The notes beneath the pieces were generated by a model. It saw nothing but the letters and a program-made list of their open reading frames with translations. It was not told the origin of the DNA and ran no database searches. Below are positions 10,741-22,731 of a stretch of DNA of 64,000 nt, in pieces. Source of the DNA: Dichomitus squalens LYAD-421 SS1 (lineage: Eukaryota > Basidiomycota > Agaricomycetes > Polyporales > Polyporaceae); NCBI RefSeq assembly GCF_000275845.1, contig NW_006766936.1:1-64000 (forward strand), written 5' to 3'. The first letter of the stretch is position 1; the number at the start of each line of letters is the position of its first letter. The position numbers and the translations under genes were made by a program.

Positions 10741-11480
10741 TGAAGTTGATGGTCTGACTCGGAGCGTCGTAGCTCAAGAGTCAGCCTCTGCCTAAAGCCT
10801 GGGCGAACGCTGCGAAGGTATGTGATAGGAAATTTTATCCAATTCCTTGGTGGTAGACGCAGGGCATATCATCTGTAGGTCGTTACTCAGCACGTCACGC
10901 CATCTCGTACATACATCTGCAGGTATGCTGGTCCGAGTCTGTCATATCGCATCACCCGGAAGCACATGCTCAGAAAGCTTCGGGTTCCAATGTTCTTCAT
11001 CTCCGTCTCTACTTGACGTGTCGATATGGAGGATGTTTGGCTCAATGGGGGATGCTGACTGACGATCAGCGATTGCATGACCAGATGGGCGTCAGGTCAG
11101 ATACAACTAAATTCTGGGCAGGAGTAAGCATATGAAGACCCACCGGAGACATAGCTCTATTGTGCTCTCGACAATCTGGCCTTTGAAATTGTGGATAGCG
11201 GCTGGTATGCTCTTCCGTGTCCCCGAGAGTGCCAAGAGACTTTCGGATGTTGAGGCTGACGACATTTAGATCAGAATGCCTGGAGAGGATCCGATGGATC
11301 AATAGTTACGCCACCAAGAATGTATTCGCGTAGACTGGTCTCGGCCGCATCGTAGACTCATTAGCGGTAATGTTTTATTCAATTTCAAGGGACGACTCAC
11401 GTTTCAGCAGGATACAAGAGGTTGTCGCCCAAATAAACGTTTTCGACCACGCAGCCGACTGCAGATAAAACGCGGTCAGC
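10741..11480. other. No gene recognised
   Basis: This lies between the dehydrogenase remnant and the decayed DUF6534 gene. Minus-strand donor-like signals occur, but no exon could be read with confidence. It may belong to either decayed gene. Confidence 0.3.
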
Positions 11481-13211
11481 TATGGGTTACTTCCAGGTCT
11501 GTGCGAGTCTACGTACGCAGATTACATTAATGATGTGGAAGAAGCTATATGGGGGAATTATAGATAGTTCAATTTGCGGATTGGACAGAAGTGGAAGTCG
11601 TAATGCGCACCACGTAATCAGGCCTGCAGCAATATGGTCCAGTCTGGCGCAATGCTCATACCCACAACGCTTAATCGTACTCACCTGTGCTAAGCACGTA
11701 GGCTATCAAAGTGTCCAATATTGAGTTGGACCTGGAGTTGCGCATCAGGCATCTCTCACATGGCTTCGGGTTCTATTGGCGGGACTCACCGACGGAAGCC
11801 AGTTCGATGTCGGCGGAGTAGGTAAATTAGCGTGCTTGTGATCATCATGTCTGCCACCATCTGAACAGCAGATGCGACTGATATGATCCACTACCACGGA
11901 GATCTTGTGTCATTGACACATCACGAAAGCGAGGGGCAAGACGCACCGCTGAGCCATATAGACTTGACACGCTCGGTGCTTGGAATCTGTCAGTAAGCGT
12001 TAGAGCGGGTAAGGTAGCTTGTCTCGTTGACGGCTGCAGCACGGACAGTTTGACGGACATCGCTGTGAGGCATAGGAGAAATACTTGAGAATGACTCGAG
12101 TTTGCGAGTTGTGCTCAGAGCCCTCACCAACGAAGCAGCCTCATCATCATTAATGATGAGTTTCTCGGGCAGGATGCTCATAGTATGTGATGCTTACCGC
12201 AGTATCCTAGAATCAAGACCATCTGTACGGACCCTCGTCATACACCCAAAGCTGCCGGTCGGTGGGAGTGTATCAGCGGACTCACTGCAATTGCTACGAC
12301 TGGGCGAAGTTTTGAAGAGACTACCAACGGGTGAGCGACGTATACTCCGTCTCATGATGGTACTTAGGGATCCACACTCTACGAGCGAAAAAGCTAGGGC
12401 AGGATGATATTAGCTATGGCACGTAAGCCTTCCCGACAAGGAGGGCCGTCTCATACACTTGGGAAACTAGGCCAGTTATGGACTAATCCCGCCAGTCAGA
12501 GTTCGCAGGGAACGTGAGTCTCGGACTTCACGCTACTCACACCCACTCCTGGTAGAAGCTGTAAACGTACTCAATGGAGGTCAGGTGGGAAAGATCGGAA
12601 GGTTTGTGGTGCTTACGCTGACAGACCTGGATGTAATGTCAGAAGAAAAGAACGAAAACTTGTGCGCCTGCATGCTCACCAGACGGGAGGTAGGATATCG
12701 AAAGCGCCAGCGTCCCAGTACTTAGTGATGGCATAATAGTAGCTGTTGACGACTTTCGTTAGAGAGGCGAGTACACGAATGTACAAACAGAACAAGGCGT
12801 ACGTGGTGTGCATCACCATGACTGTGGTGAACGTCTCGAAAACACTATGCAACGTTTTGCGTTTTAATAATTATAATGCCAATCCGAAGACGTCATGTCC
12901 GACGCACAGCATTATGAGCACCTGCGCAGGTCCAGTTTGCGAATTAGCGTAGCTTTCGGGTAGGCCGAGTACGGTCATACCCAGATCCTGAGGAGTCGGC
13001 GATCATCAGGGTACAGTCGAAAGTAGAGGTACGCTTGAAGAAAGAGAAACCCGCTGAGGCTGTATGCAACATGTCAGTACTAGACACTACATTTAGACAA
13101 TACAACTCACATCAAAGCAAAGAAGGCCCCTAGCAGCCAGGCTCCAAGCGTATTGTCGACGGGGGCGTGGGTTATAGTGCACTCAGCGTTTGAACAAGCT
13201 GGAGTCGACAT
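11481..13211 (-). pseudogene. Decayed DUF6534 membrane protein gene
   Basis: The gene start is clear. ATG at 13211 opens exon 1 (13111-13211), ending in NTLGAWLLGAFFALI. Exon 2 (12981-13060) begins LSGFLFLQAYLYF, the usual DUF6534 opening of a hydrophobic segment followed by a YPxD turn. In exon 2 a run of four A residues at 13020-13023 (three expected) shifts the frame inside the conserved RLYPDD turn and brings a stop soon after. Later pieces are recognisable but weak: SYYYAITKYWDAGAF near 12740, and a C-terminal-like piece near 11500-11580. DUF6534 proteins are seven-helix membrane proteins of unknown function, greatly expanded in mushrooms. The 5' identification is good; the 3' limit is a guess. 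Confidence 0.5.
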
Positions 13212-14237
13212 CGAAAGCAAAGACGGGGGAGGTGGGAAGAGGACGAGCGCAAAGGGTGTTCTACCGTCATGTGAAGGCCACCTCATGATAGAGTTACGTT
13301 CTTGGCGCATGACGCTACGACGAAAGCTGGATATAAGAGTGTACTGCATAGCTTGTGAACCTTGTCGGCCATCGGAATTCCGGTGCTTTTTTGAGACGTG
13401 GAAAACCGTCTTCAGTGAAACTGCAACCTCCACACCTTCCTTCTCCACCCAAGTAAGCGATACGAAGGAGATTCGAAGACGCGGATGGGCAAACCAATGT
13501 CGAGGCGAATTTTCAATGGTCCTCGATGCAAAAATCCATCCGTGGAAAGTATTACTCTTTGGCGAAATGCTGTCATGGAAGGCTGGGTTCTACTCCCACG
13601 CTGCCAAAACAACGGGTTTAGCTGTTATTGTTACGTCTTCTGCGATCGCGGTCACAAGGCTAGGAGCCATGGTCCCCAATGAAAGATGTCCGCCGTTTCC
13701 TCATGATAAGGGGAGTCGAAGTGGAACTCGAAGCGCTTCGCAAGCTGATCCTGTGGAAAATTGAAAATCGTATAGGATACCAACGATTTCGAACCTGCTT
13801 GATGAGGGACCCACCACCAGCAAATCAGTGCAATTGCCTTCGGAGGAAGGGCCTCGAGGTGCCCAGAAGCATGAATATAGGCAAGGGAGATCTGCCCTGT
13901 CTTTGCACCAATTGCACTGAGTTTTCGAGAGAAAGTCAGCACACGGTCCTCGGCGATAGACAACGTGGGACTGACTCCGAATCAGCCAGCGAGCGACAGG
14001 TGAGCTAACGTCGTTTCAATGGGTCGTGTCAGTCACATTTTGCGAGCATATTACTGCGGAAGTCGCTTGGGAGATGGAAGGCGACAGACTGCACCAGCAC
14101 CATACCACGGGGTGCTCGATTTGGTATATATCCACGAACGAGTACCTGGAGTCCAACTGACTACATCGACGTGGGTAGGGGTTCTAGAGCAAGCTAGGAG
14201 CCCGCTTGCCACATCTGACAAACCTACTCCAGATTGT
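13212..14237. other. No gene recognised
   Basis: A plus-strand frame of 203 codons (13153-13764) overlaps the DUF6534 start on the other strand and has no family character. Nothing else stands out. Confidence 0.35.
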
Positions 14238-15473
14238 CTACTGATTGAACGAACTGCCCTTCACTGCAGAAAGCCAAGCCGTATCGGCATGAGGGAACTA
14301 TGATATATTTCAGCAAACCTCATCAAGGTGTTCTACCCGGACGGAATCGCACCTGATACGTCATAACGCCGGCATTCCAGCCCTGACCAACTGCTTGTGC
14401 GACGCAAGTGCCGAGAGCAGCAGGATCCATGTATCCGCCATTAGTCATGTCCTGCGTACTCGCAGGTTTGCCGATGACAATCTTGCTCTGGTCGACACCA
14501 TGGCCCAATATTTCGAAGACTGATGAGCCCCCGGCGTTATACAGAAGGGTGTCGCAATTCTCGTAGCCAGGATCAGGAGACTCTGCTTGGGGCCGTAAGC
14601 ATGGGGCACGATGAATGTCATTGAACGGACGAACGGTTGTAGAACTGGATGTTATACTAGAGCAAGCGTCAGGAAGTAAAAAAAAAAAAGCGGCAATCGG
14701 GAATGTCAAGGCTTACCCAGTCGATGAGATCACCGACGTTCTGATGAACTGTAAGATAGCACCCGCCCGGACAGAGATAGGGCTCGAACCAGGGTGCGAC
14801 AGCTGCCATTAATGAGAAACAAAGTGCCCTCATTAAGTCATTACGTCTCTTTCAACGAGACGGGATGACGCACGTGCATGCGAAATGATGAACTGCCCCT
14901 GTGGAAGCCGCGCCCTCAACGCCTGGGTGAACGTCGACACCCACGTCTCGCCGACACCGGCCTGGGAGCGCATGAGCTCCAACTCCTCGTAGTCGACGTC
15001 AACGCCGTCCAAGTTGTTGTCCAGCACGAACTGCGCCATGGTGCCCGCAATGGTGGTCGGGTCCAGCCCGTTGGTCGTCGGAAGGTCGTTGGCTCCGAAC
15101 GCCGCAACAACGAGGGAGACACCCGCGGCGTTGTACTGGGCCTTGAGTTGCTGGCGCTGATCGATTGGAAGATCAGCCCATCTCTTTGCTTGACCGTATG
15201 GGCCATCGCATTGCAGGAATGCCAGGTTCCTGGAAGGCGAGCCTGTTAGTTGGGAAACCGCGATGGGGACGCGATGACCCACAGAACATTGAATCCCTGT
15301 ATCTCGTAGAGGGGTGGAAGAACGCCCTCGTCGACCGCGGAGGCTGAATAGACGACGAACTTCGGACCGCTTGGAATGAACCCGTCGCGGCGTTGCAGGT
15401 TCGCGGACGAGGCAAGGATGCAAGATACCAGCGTCGAGCAGGAAAGGAACGCGGAGAGAAAGCGAATGGTCAT
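14238..15473 (-). CDS. Secreted GH18 chitinase-like glycoside hydrolase
   Basis: Six exons join in frame to 314 residues: 15473-15283, 15229-14874, 14802-14717, 14656-14635, 14582-14353 and 14297-14238. An N-terminal signal peptide (about residues 1-21, MTIRFLSAFLSCSTLVSC) predicts secretion. The GH18 catalytic signature DGVDVDYEE (DxxDxDxE) is intact, with the last acidic Glu expected as proton donor. GFNVLNLAFLQ and QFIISHAPVAPWF follow the family pattern, as does the C-terminal GVMTYQ plus FPHADTAWLSAVKG. GH18 enzymes hydrolyse chitin or related N-acetylglucosamine polymers; this short form lacks a visible carbohydrate-binding module. Exon 4 is only 22 nt and encodes YNIQFYN, and the last exon is 60 nt. 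A poly-A run (12 A, near 14680) lies in an intron. Confidence 0.87.
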
Positions 15474-15944
15474 ATGAAGGAATGGGGTTTCTTGGCGCGT
15501 TGGCCAAGTGTTCTGAGAATGAAAGTGAGCGAAGGGTAAGAATAATCAACCAGCCGGGCGCAGCAACCAGTGCTGTATTGTCCAGAGAAAAGGGTCAAGG
15601 GGATTCTCGAAACAGACACTCGTATGTATGCAGGACTGTCAGCTCTGGTCAGCCACTTCTTGAAGGACACGATGCGGTCATGTCTGCCCTGTATCGTCAG
15701 CCGCAGGTCAGCCACACTATCTGTCAGCCAACATCGACACTGAGACGGCCAGAGCTGCGTACGACTACAATCGCCCTGTGGATTGCGACACCCGTTTGTG
15801 ATTAGTAGAGAATAAGCACCGATGTCGTATTAACCTGCCCGTAGTGGGATCCTAGCGTGACATGTTATTATCTCGTAAGATATAACGTAAGACATACCAC
15901 AGCACCCCGAACCGTCACTCTGTATCCTTCCTCCCATCGGCATT
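15474..15944. other. Intergenic, no gene recognised
   Basis: Holds the 5' region of the GH18 gene and the 3' end of the PPR gene. No other signal seen. Confidence 0.4.
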
Positions 15945-18799
15945 CTACTCATCCCCTTGCTCTTCTGGATCCGTGACTGGTTTCGCACGTAGCGCCGCAT
16001 CCTTCCTTCTTTTCAACGCGCCTTGGTACGACATGCACACATACTTAATGTACCCGATACTCTCCCGATCGCCGACCGCGACGAGCCGGTGGTGCAGCAC
16101 CTCCAGCTCAAAGAACGACAGCGACGGGGGCACTGTATCGTCGGGCACTTCCGTGGAAGACAGCATGCGCACGACCGGACGGGGGGCGGTGAGGAGGATG
16201 CGCGTCGAGCGGAGGGCGTGTTTCGGGTTCGGCTTGCTGACCTGGCTAGGGGGGTACCGGTCGACGAATTGCCTGACAAGGCGGACCGCCTCGCGGTGGT
16301 AGCCCGTCCTGCGCGCGCACAGCAACGTCAGCATACGAGGAGACACCAGGAGAAGGGGAAGGAGAAGGGATGCACTCACAGGGAGAGCACGCGAATCATC
16401 GCCACGTATGCCCTCTCCACTAGTCTCGCGTCAACCCGCGCCTCGTTGGCCCCTTCCCTGCGCCACCACGCCTCCTCTACCGGGGCCCACCCCGCCCAAG
16501 CCTCCCGCGCGAACTGCAGCGCCTGCTTGCGCTCCTCGCGCCTCGCGCGGCCCGCGCGCTCCAGTGCCTCGATGTACGTCCATGCGTTCCGCTGCACCCC
16601 GAGCTCGGAGAAGACGGTGCGGTAGAGGTGCGGGCCTGCGTCGAAGAGCGCGTGCGCGTAGTGTACGGAGAGGTACGCGTTGAGGAGGCGCGGGGTCGGG
16701 CGGACGTGCTGGAACGCGTGCGCTATCGCGTCTTCCGCTTCTGAGGTGTGTTCCGCGTCGTCAGAAGCCTGGCGGAAGGGAGTAACCACATAGCGGAGGA
16801 CGCGAGCGAAGAGCGCCTGCGCTTCGCCGAGGACCTCGGCGTGGCTCTGCGGGAGAAGGGTCGAGAAGTGGGTTGTTTCCGTCTCCACGGGCGATTGTGG
16901 ATGCTCTGGAGCGGCCTCTCCCTCCTGTGAAGACACGTTCGCAGTTGCTGTCGACGTAGCTTCGCCCTCCTGCGGTGCGGGCGCACCCTCGGACTCCGTA
17001 GGAGCAGCCTCTGCGCTTCGTGCCTCGGCCTCTAGAGACACAGTTGCTCCCCCATCTACCGCCTCCGTCGGTTTGTCCCCGTTCCGCTCAACCAGAACGA
17101 CATCAGAACGCTTGAACGGCGGCCTGTACGCCGCATACGCATGGAACACATGCGTCAGGATCTCCTCGTCCACTGCCACCCCTCCCCTCCCGCCCTCGCG
17201 CAAGCATTCCGCGACGATCTCCGCAAGTATCCACCGCACCTTCGCAAGGTCCCCGGTGCGCTTCGCGCCCTCCAGCAGCGCGCAGAACGTCTTGCGGTCA
17301 GGGCGGAACGCGGGGTTCCCGTACGCGTCGCGGTGCCCGTCCAGCATCTCCTTCGCGAGGCGGAACGCCTCGCCCACGTACAGCTTCTCCCCCGAACGCG
17401 CGCACGCGTAGATCGCGGCGGTATACGCGGCTGCGGTGGGCGGGATGCGCTTGTCGACCGTCATCTCGGTAAAGAGGTCCAGGGCGCGGGCGGGCTGGGG
17501 TGCGATGACGCGCGAGGCGCACGCGGAGATCATGAGCGTGTAGAGGAATGCGTCGGGGGTCGGGTGCGCGACGTAGCGCATGTGTGCGAAGAGGTCCCAG
17601 GCCTGCGCCTCGCCCACGGAGGAACGGAGCGAGAGGAGGCTGGAGATGAGGCGTGTGTAGGTGCGCTGGGGAGCGGGGAGGTTGCGCGATTCGTAGTCAT
17701 GGATGAGGGACAGGGCCTGGGTGGGGAAGGTACGCGGTGCGAGGGCGCGGAGGTGCGCTTTGATGTGGAGGTTGCGAAGAGCGGGGGGAGGTGAGGGGCC
17801 AGCAAAGGTGGCGAGGAAGCGTTCCGCGCTGGGGACGTCTCCTGCGGAAGCGTAGACTGACATGACTGTCTCCAAAGCAATATCCGGCACGTTCGAGCCA
17901 GAACGCTACCAAAGCGTGAACAAAGCGCACCCACAGAAGTTTGGCACAACGCACCTTCATGAGACCGACGACTGTCTCGGCAGCTGCTCCATCGTGCCCC
18001 TCCACACAAACACGGACCAGAGAGACCCATTGCTCGTCCGAGAGCAGAGAGACTTCCACGGGGAGTGCACCTGAGGGGTCGCGGAGGGGCTCCAACGCCT
18101 CAACCATCTCGATCAGCTTGGATATCGCTGCCTTGTACTGAGACTTCAAGTCTATCGCGATGGCGCTTGGATCTTCTAGCGCATACAGCGAGTGGACGGT
18201 GCGGCGAACGATAGCTTCATCCGCTCGCTTTTGTGCTTCCAAGTCTACGACCTGTCCTTGGGTCTGCAACGGGACGGCAAGCAGATCCTCGTACATAGAA
18301 ACGAGTTCCTCATCGGAGTATGTCGGTGCCATCTCTGCGGCTTCTGGCGCCTGCAGTATTGACACGACAAGGTTACGCTGGCGAAAAACAGCAGGACACG
18401 GTAGGTGCGTACCTCGGTCACCGGTGCCTCTTTCAGCTCTGCTATACGCTTCTCCAGTTCTGTCACTGCTTTGTCTTGTGTGTATGGGAAGAGCCCAGCG
18501 TACTCCAACGGGGAGAGCTTTTGGCGAGAGATCTGCCGCCTGGAGGGAGCTAACGTGAGTTGCTGCACACGAGCACAGCGCTGCGCGACATACCGGGAGT
18601 AGAAAGAACGACCGTCTTTCTCTAGCGGTAGGTAATCGCTCGATGCCATTTCAGTGAAAGACACGCTCTGGTGAGCGTATCGTTTGCCTTGGATGGAGGC
18701 ATTGCGGCGAAGGGACTGGTAGGCGAGCGTTTCCAAACGTGCAGAGGCCCGGGAGAGTGTAAGGTCCAAGAGCGCGTGCGGAAGGAGGGCTCCAGACAT
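15945..18799 (-). CDS. Mitochondrial-type pentatricopeptide repeat protein
   Basis: Four exons, about 870 residues. The start ATG at 18799 opens a basic, Ser/Arg-rich leader (SRASARLETLAYQSLRRNAS) typical of mitochondrial import. Intron 1 lies near 18412-18358, intron 2 near 17948-17880 and intron 3 near 16378-16317. The central large exon carries helical PPR-like repeats, for example DAFLYTLMISACASR and AAYTAAIYACARSGEKLYVG. A Glu/Ala/Pro-rich low-complexity insert sits near residues 430-480 of the protein. The C-terminus (RLVRQFVDRYPPSQVSKPN) follows the last intron. PPR proteins bind mitochondrial RNA and act in processing, stability or translation; the target is unknown. An earlier in-frame ATG at 18832 would add 11 residues. 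Long plus-strand frames over this gene are antisense shadows caused by high GC. Confidence 0.83.
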
Positions 18800-19235
18800 A
18801 AATCGAGTAGGATACGAGGAGCAGGGAGACAAGAGGACGAGCAGGAGAATGAGGTCGACGTCGAGGTCCGCTCGCTGACACGGCCCCGCAGAGGACCGAA
18901 GCTACGAAAATGTGACTAGGCGCCCATGGGTGGACCGCTCGTGGGAGATAGATTCCTTTCTGATGCGTCTAACAACGCGGTACGGCTGCCTCGTTGAATT
19001 CGACATTTATACAGACCTACACATCCCCAGCTTTCAAGTTGCCACATCGTTGTGGACAACAGGGGCCGTAGGTTCCCAACTACGGTGCCACGGCCCATGG
19101 TCTATACGCTGCGGTCTCAAAACTGCTTGCGAGGCCTCGGTGCCGCTCAACCAATTGAATCGAGAAAGGAAAGCCTCTTGCCATTTTAGTCAGGAAGCCC
19201 CCGCCCAGTGGCATGCCAGCCTGCGCGCCCGAAGG

Positions 19236-19243
19236 CATATATA
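19236..19243 (+). promoter_or_regulatory. TATA box without an assigned gene
   Basis: The segment gcatatataaacccc looks like a strong core promoter reading to the right. It is followed by a C/A/T-rich leader and a good donor (AACGTGAGT near 19335). Confidence 0.4.
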
Positions 19244-19261
19244 AACCCCATCTCGAACATA

Positions 19262-19726
19262 TATGCTCTTCACAACCCGCCACTCATCCCATAAGACAGC
19301 CCTCATCTCAGGCACCTCGTCGGCTGGAATTCAACGTGAGTCACCCTGCTTGACATCTTCTAACCACACCCTCACTTGACGCCACTCTCTTCTGAAGATG
19401 CTGGTTCGCCTCTGCCGCTCTGCTCTGGACGCCCATTCGTTGCTATTCTGTTCGAAAGCGTGTTTCGTTTGAGTGGTCTTCGGCTTTGCCTTCGCTTGTG
19501 TCTTGTTCCTAGTGCGGCGCTGCTGTGGCGACTCTTCTCGGTACCTAGGCGATCTCTCAAGAAACTCAACACCACTGTGACTGCTAACGCGACTACAACC
19601 GCTTGCCAAGACATCAAGATGGAACTGGCCTTCGGGAACTCAACAATACTTGGACTTAGTCTTGTTCTGGTTCGTGTTTGTGCCTCTCTTTGTGTCCGTG
19701 TCGGCATTGTGTCGCTTTTGTGTTAG
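19262..19726 (+). CDS. Possible small two-exon gene, unknown
   Basis: From the ATG at 19262, an exon of about 73 nt ends at CAAC|GTGAGT (near 19335). The acceptor CTGAAG near 19397 joins in frame to a downstream exon running to TAG at 19724-19726, giving a protein of about 134 residues. Its second half is Leu/Cys/Val-rich (RLCLRLCLVPSAALLW, then LGLSLVLVRVCASLCVRV). The TATA box is only about 20 nt before this ATG, so the real transcript may start after it and be non-coding, or use another ATG. No family is recognised. The low-complexity C/T-rich composition argues for caution. Confidence 0.25.
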
Positions 19727-20433
19727 CGTTCCATGTTGTCGTTGCGTGGCGTTCGTCGTTGTTTAGGCTCTAAACGGAACAGGGATGCGCAGCTGAGGTC
19801 TCGAGCGTACGAAGGGACGCGTCTGGCCACATGATGCCACGTCCCCGGGGGAGTTTTGGCCGCTACTGTCCGGGGCAACCGGGAGCGGCATTCCTGTGCA
19901 CGAGTTGAACATCCTCGCCCCATCGAGGGCAGGGCGGACGTATGTTATCTACGACGCTCAAAGGAGACAGGTTATACCCCGCGCACCTCTCTTCAATGGG
20001 CAGAGACCTCGCTGTTGCACCTGTTCTATGCTCCTGAGAATACGGATCATTTTGAATGATCTCTCGTGTGCCGCCACCGTGTCTCTTCATTGCACGTCAA
20101 AAGCTATCGTACCTTCTAGTCGTCCAATACGCTGCGGCCTTCACGTCCGCGAAACGCAGTACCTCTGAACGTGAAGGGACTTCGCTGGACCTGCGCGAAA
20201 GTCGCAGAGTGCCGGATGGCACCAGTGTACGCAAATATACTGTAAACCTTGGCTCGCTCCTCTGGCCCCGCACCGCTTGAGTAAACGAATGTGATGGTTT
20301 CCATTACTCGTGGAAGATGGGTACAGCTCTATAGAACATTAGTATAGTTGGAGGAGCGGTCCCTTGCAAGCGCGCGATTGAGGCCACATCGGTGCGATGC
20401 CCGTCCGTCAAGCAGAATCTTGCGAGAAGCCCT

Positions 20434-21923
20434 TCATCGCGTTCTCTTCGGCTCGCCGTCCTTGCTGGCCCACGCGTCGGCCTTGCCGAGGAGACGGCCG
20501 GGGTGGAAGAGGTTCAGGGTGTACATGGCGAGGACGATCATCGCAGCGTCGAAGACGTCTGCACCACAATTCATGGTCGGCATTGAGTGACAATTGTAGT
20601 GCTAGGGGGTGGTCCAACGTACTGAAGTACCATTGTGTCCTGATGATCTTACCCTTCCAGCCGTCGGAGAGTTCCTGAGATAAAAAGGCTAGCTCAGTAC
20701 GATGCAAGTGTGGTGCGACATGCATGCTGGAATGGTAGTACGCACGACCACTCGGTAGATGGACCTGCGGTTACCCCGTCAGTAGTCGTCACTGGACACT
20801 GGGGCAGAACGCCAGCGTGTCTACTGACCGGATGAACAGAAATACGGCCTCGAGAACCAAGCCGAAGATCATCTGCTTCGTCTCGGGATCCGTCTTGCGC
20901 CGTGCGACCGTGGACTGCCCATAGCGCGCAAACGGGTGGTCGTACGCGTAGCGGAAAATGAACTCGGAAGCTAGGAGGACGTAGAACACGAGCGACACTG
21001 TATCCAGTGCTCCCGGTCAGACCATGTGCTTGTGCACGGACGGGAGTGGAGAGGGGACGTACCCATCTGGAAGGAGACACCGGCTAGCATGATGTGGCCT
21101 CCCTGTAAGTTAGGAGACAGCGAGCGATTGAGATGGAACCCCCCATAGGAAGAAGGGTCTTGGACTGACGGGGGTCGGATCGTTGCCCTTCTGTACCGCC
21201 CCTGCTGCCCCTGCGCCACCTACGGCTTGCACTATCAGGGCCACGAGATCCTGTGGGACCGGGCTGTCAGCCCAAGAGACCGGGGATGCATCCAGCGTGG
21301 TCACCCACAAATGTGCAGAAGATGATGGTGTCTGTGAGAAAAGTTAGCCTCGTCTGAGGCACAAGAGAGAAGGCATACGCACACCACTTGGCCGTTATCC
21401 GGCTGTACCTCTGGCCCATGCGGCGGATGATCTGCCCAAGGATCACGAAGTTGGCCGCGATAAGGGGTGTTGGCGCGATGATCGTCGTCGTAATCCTGAG
21501 CACGCACACATGCAGGCGCGGATATGTCAGCGGGACTCCGAAGGCGGACGGAGAGGAGGAGCGAGTTATGACCCACTGCATAATATACGGCTCGATGTTG
21601 GACACGTTCTGGTTTGACCACAGTCGTGCGCTCCAACCGAGAATCTCTCCGATGCCTGCGAGACACGCCGTGATGAGCAGCCACCAGAGGCGCGAGCGGA
21701 TCGCCTGCACCAGGTGGATGACTGGCGACTGGCGGTCAGCGCTGTCTCTCGAAGCAGAGCGTGCGATGCGCGAAATCTTACTTGTGGAGACACCGAAGAG
21801 GACTATGAACAAGATGCAAATCCACTCAGTCGGAACGTAGCCATACGGGTTGTTGATCGGGTGTATTGAATCCACGGTCGTCGCCGCGGACGCGGCAGTG
21901 ACGGAGCTGGTCCTCGTAGACAT
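20434..21923 (-). CDS. RTA1-family lipid-translocating exporter
   Basis: Multi-exon gene of about 330 residues. ATG at 21923 begins MSTRTSSVTAASAATT, followed by a short N-terminal tail. The first membrane helix begins at YGYVPTEWICILFIVLFGVST. Family markers follow: ITACLAGIGEILGWSARLWS, ITTTIIAPTPLIAANFVILG, GQRYSRITAKW, then QAVGGAGAAGA, a helix ending FIFRYAYDHPF, and FLFIRSVYRVVE near the C-terminus. The last exon (DVFDAAMIVLAMYTLNLFHP) ends at TGA 20434-20436. RTA1/RSB1 proteins are seven-helix plasma-membrane proteins tied to export of sphingoid bases and resistance to toxic lipids or azole-like compounds. Introns are short; a TATA box lies about 280 bp upstream. The exon borders in the middle were inferred from family spacing rather than each checked base by base. 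Confidence 0.85.
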
Positions 21924-22731
21924 GCCGAGAAGGTGTACGGGAGGAGGGACAAGCGGAGGAACCGGTACAAAGAAAGGGAGGAGTTCTGACTGCGTACTAA
22001 TAGGGTCCCCGTTCTTTAAAATCCTCGGAGGACGATATCCGAGCCATGGTGATCTTGGCAGGATCTGGCGGCCTGCCAACTCCGTGCTGGACAGTTGTTC
22101 GTCCTGTCCACCGAGCTACATGTCATATCGTATATCGCATAGTGATTTTGCTGGGCCGAAAATGTTGGTGAGTAGGCGGGTATGTGAGTTTCCGATGCTT
22201 TTATAATCCGCTCGGAACCTGGTGGGAAGAGAGGCGCCCGACAGCTAGTCAAGCCTCAAAACGTGTCCCAGACTCGTACAAGCAGCACTTACACAGATCA
22301 ATCTATACGAACACATAGACATTAGATCACAACACACAATGGTTGACTTACTGTGGAGTGGTGTATGTATGGTTGAGAACAGAGTCAGAGGACCGGAAGT
22401 GTTGAAGCGATCGGAGCGCCCACGCTCTCGGGACATCGAGCGCTTCTTTGGACACCGCAGCACCGGAGCCGGACCGAGCCGGAGTCGGTACATACCCTCA
22501 GGCTTCCACCATCGTAAACTGAAGCTTATAGCTGACAGGCTGGGCCGTCACAGGGACCCTAGAACCGTTCATATCTTGTTGCAGAGCACTGAACAGGCAA
22601 ATAGTTTTTCACTCCCAAAATCGTTCCCTTGCTAACGTAGCCTTTTGAACATTCAATAGATAGGAACTACTCGAACGCCTCTCCGGGTATAATACACTGC
22701 TGATAGTCGCGATTGCAGATCGAGACTGCGT
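21924..22731. other. 5' region of RTA1 gene and spacer
   Basis: Contains the RTA1 leader. Reading frames here are extensions of the RTA1 first exon or noise. Confidence 0.35.
22199..22207 (-). promoter_or_regulatory. TATA box of the RTA1 gene
   Basis: Reads ATTATAAAA on the minus strand, about 280 bp before the start codon at 21923. Confidence 0.4.

Larger units (their letters stand above)
18800..20433. other. Gap between PPR and RTA1 genes
   Basis: Divergent-to-convergent spacer without a confident gene. It contains the TATA-led possible transcript at 19236-19726, listed separately. 19800-20433 shows only short frames. Confidence 0.35.

Noticed and set aside
13153..13764. A 203-codon plus-strand frame
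   Set aside because: Overlaps the DUF6534 start on the other strand, has no family pattern and no start context.
16023..17794. Several long plus-strand frames over 16-17.8 kb
   Set aside because: They are antisense to the large PPR exon, in GC-rich sequence where stops are rare. No independent splice or family support.
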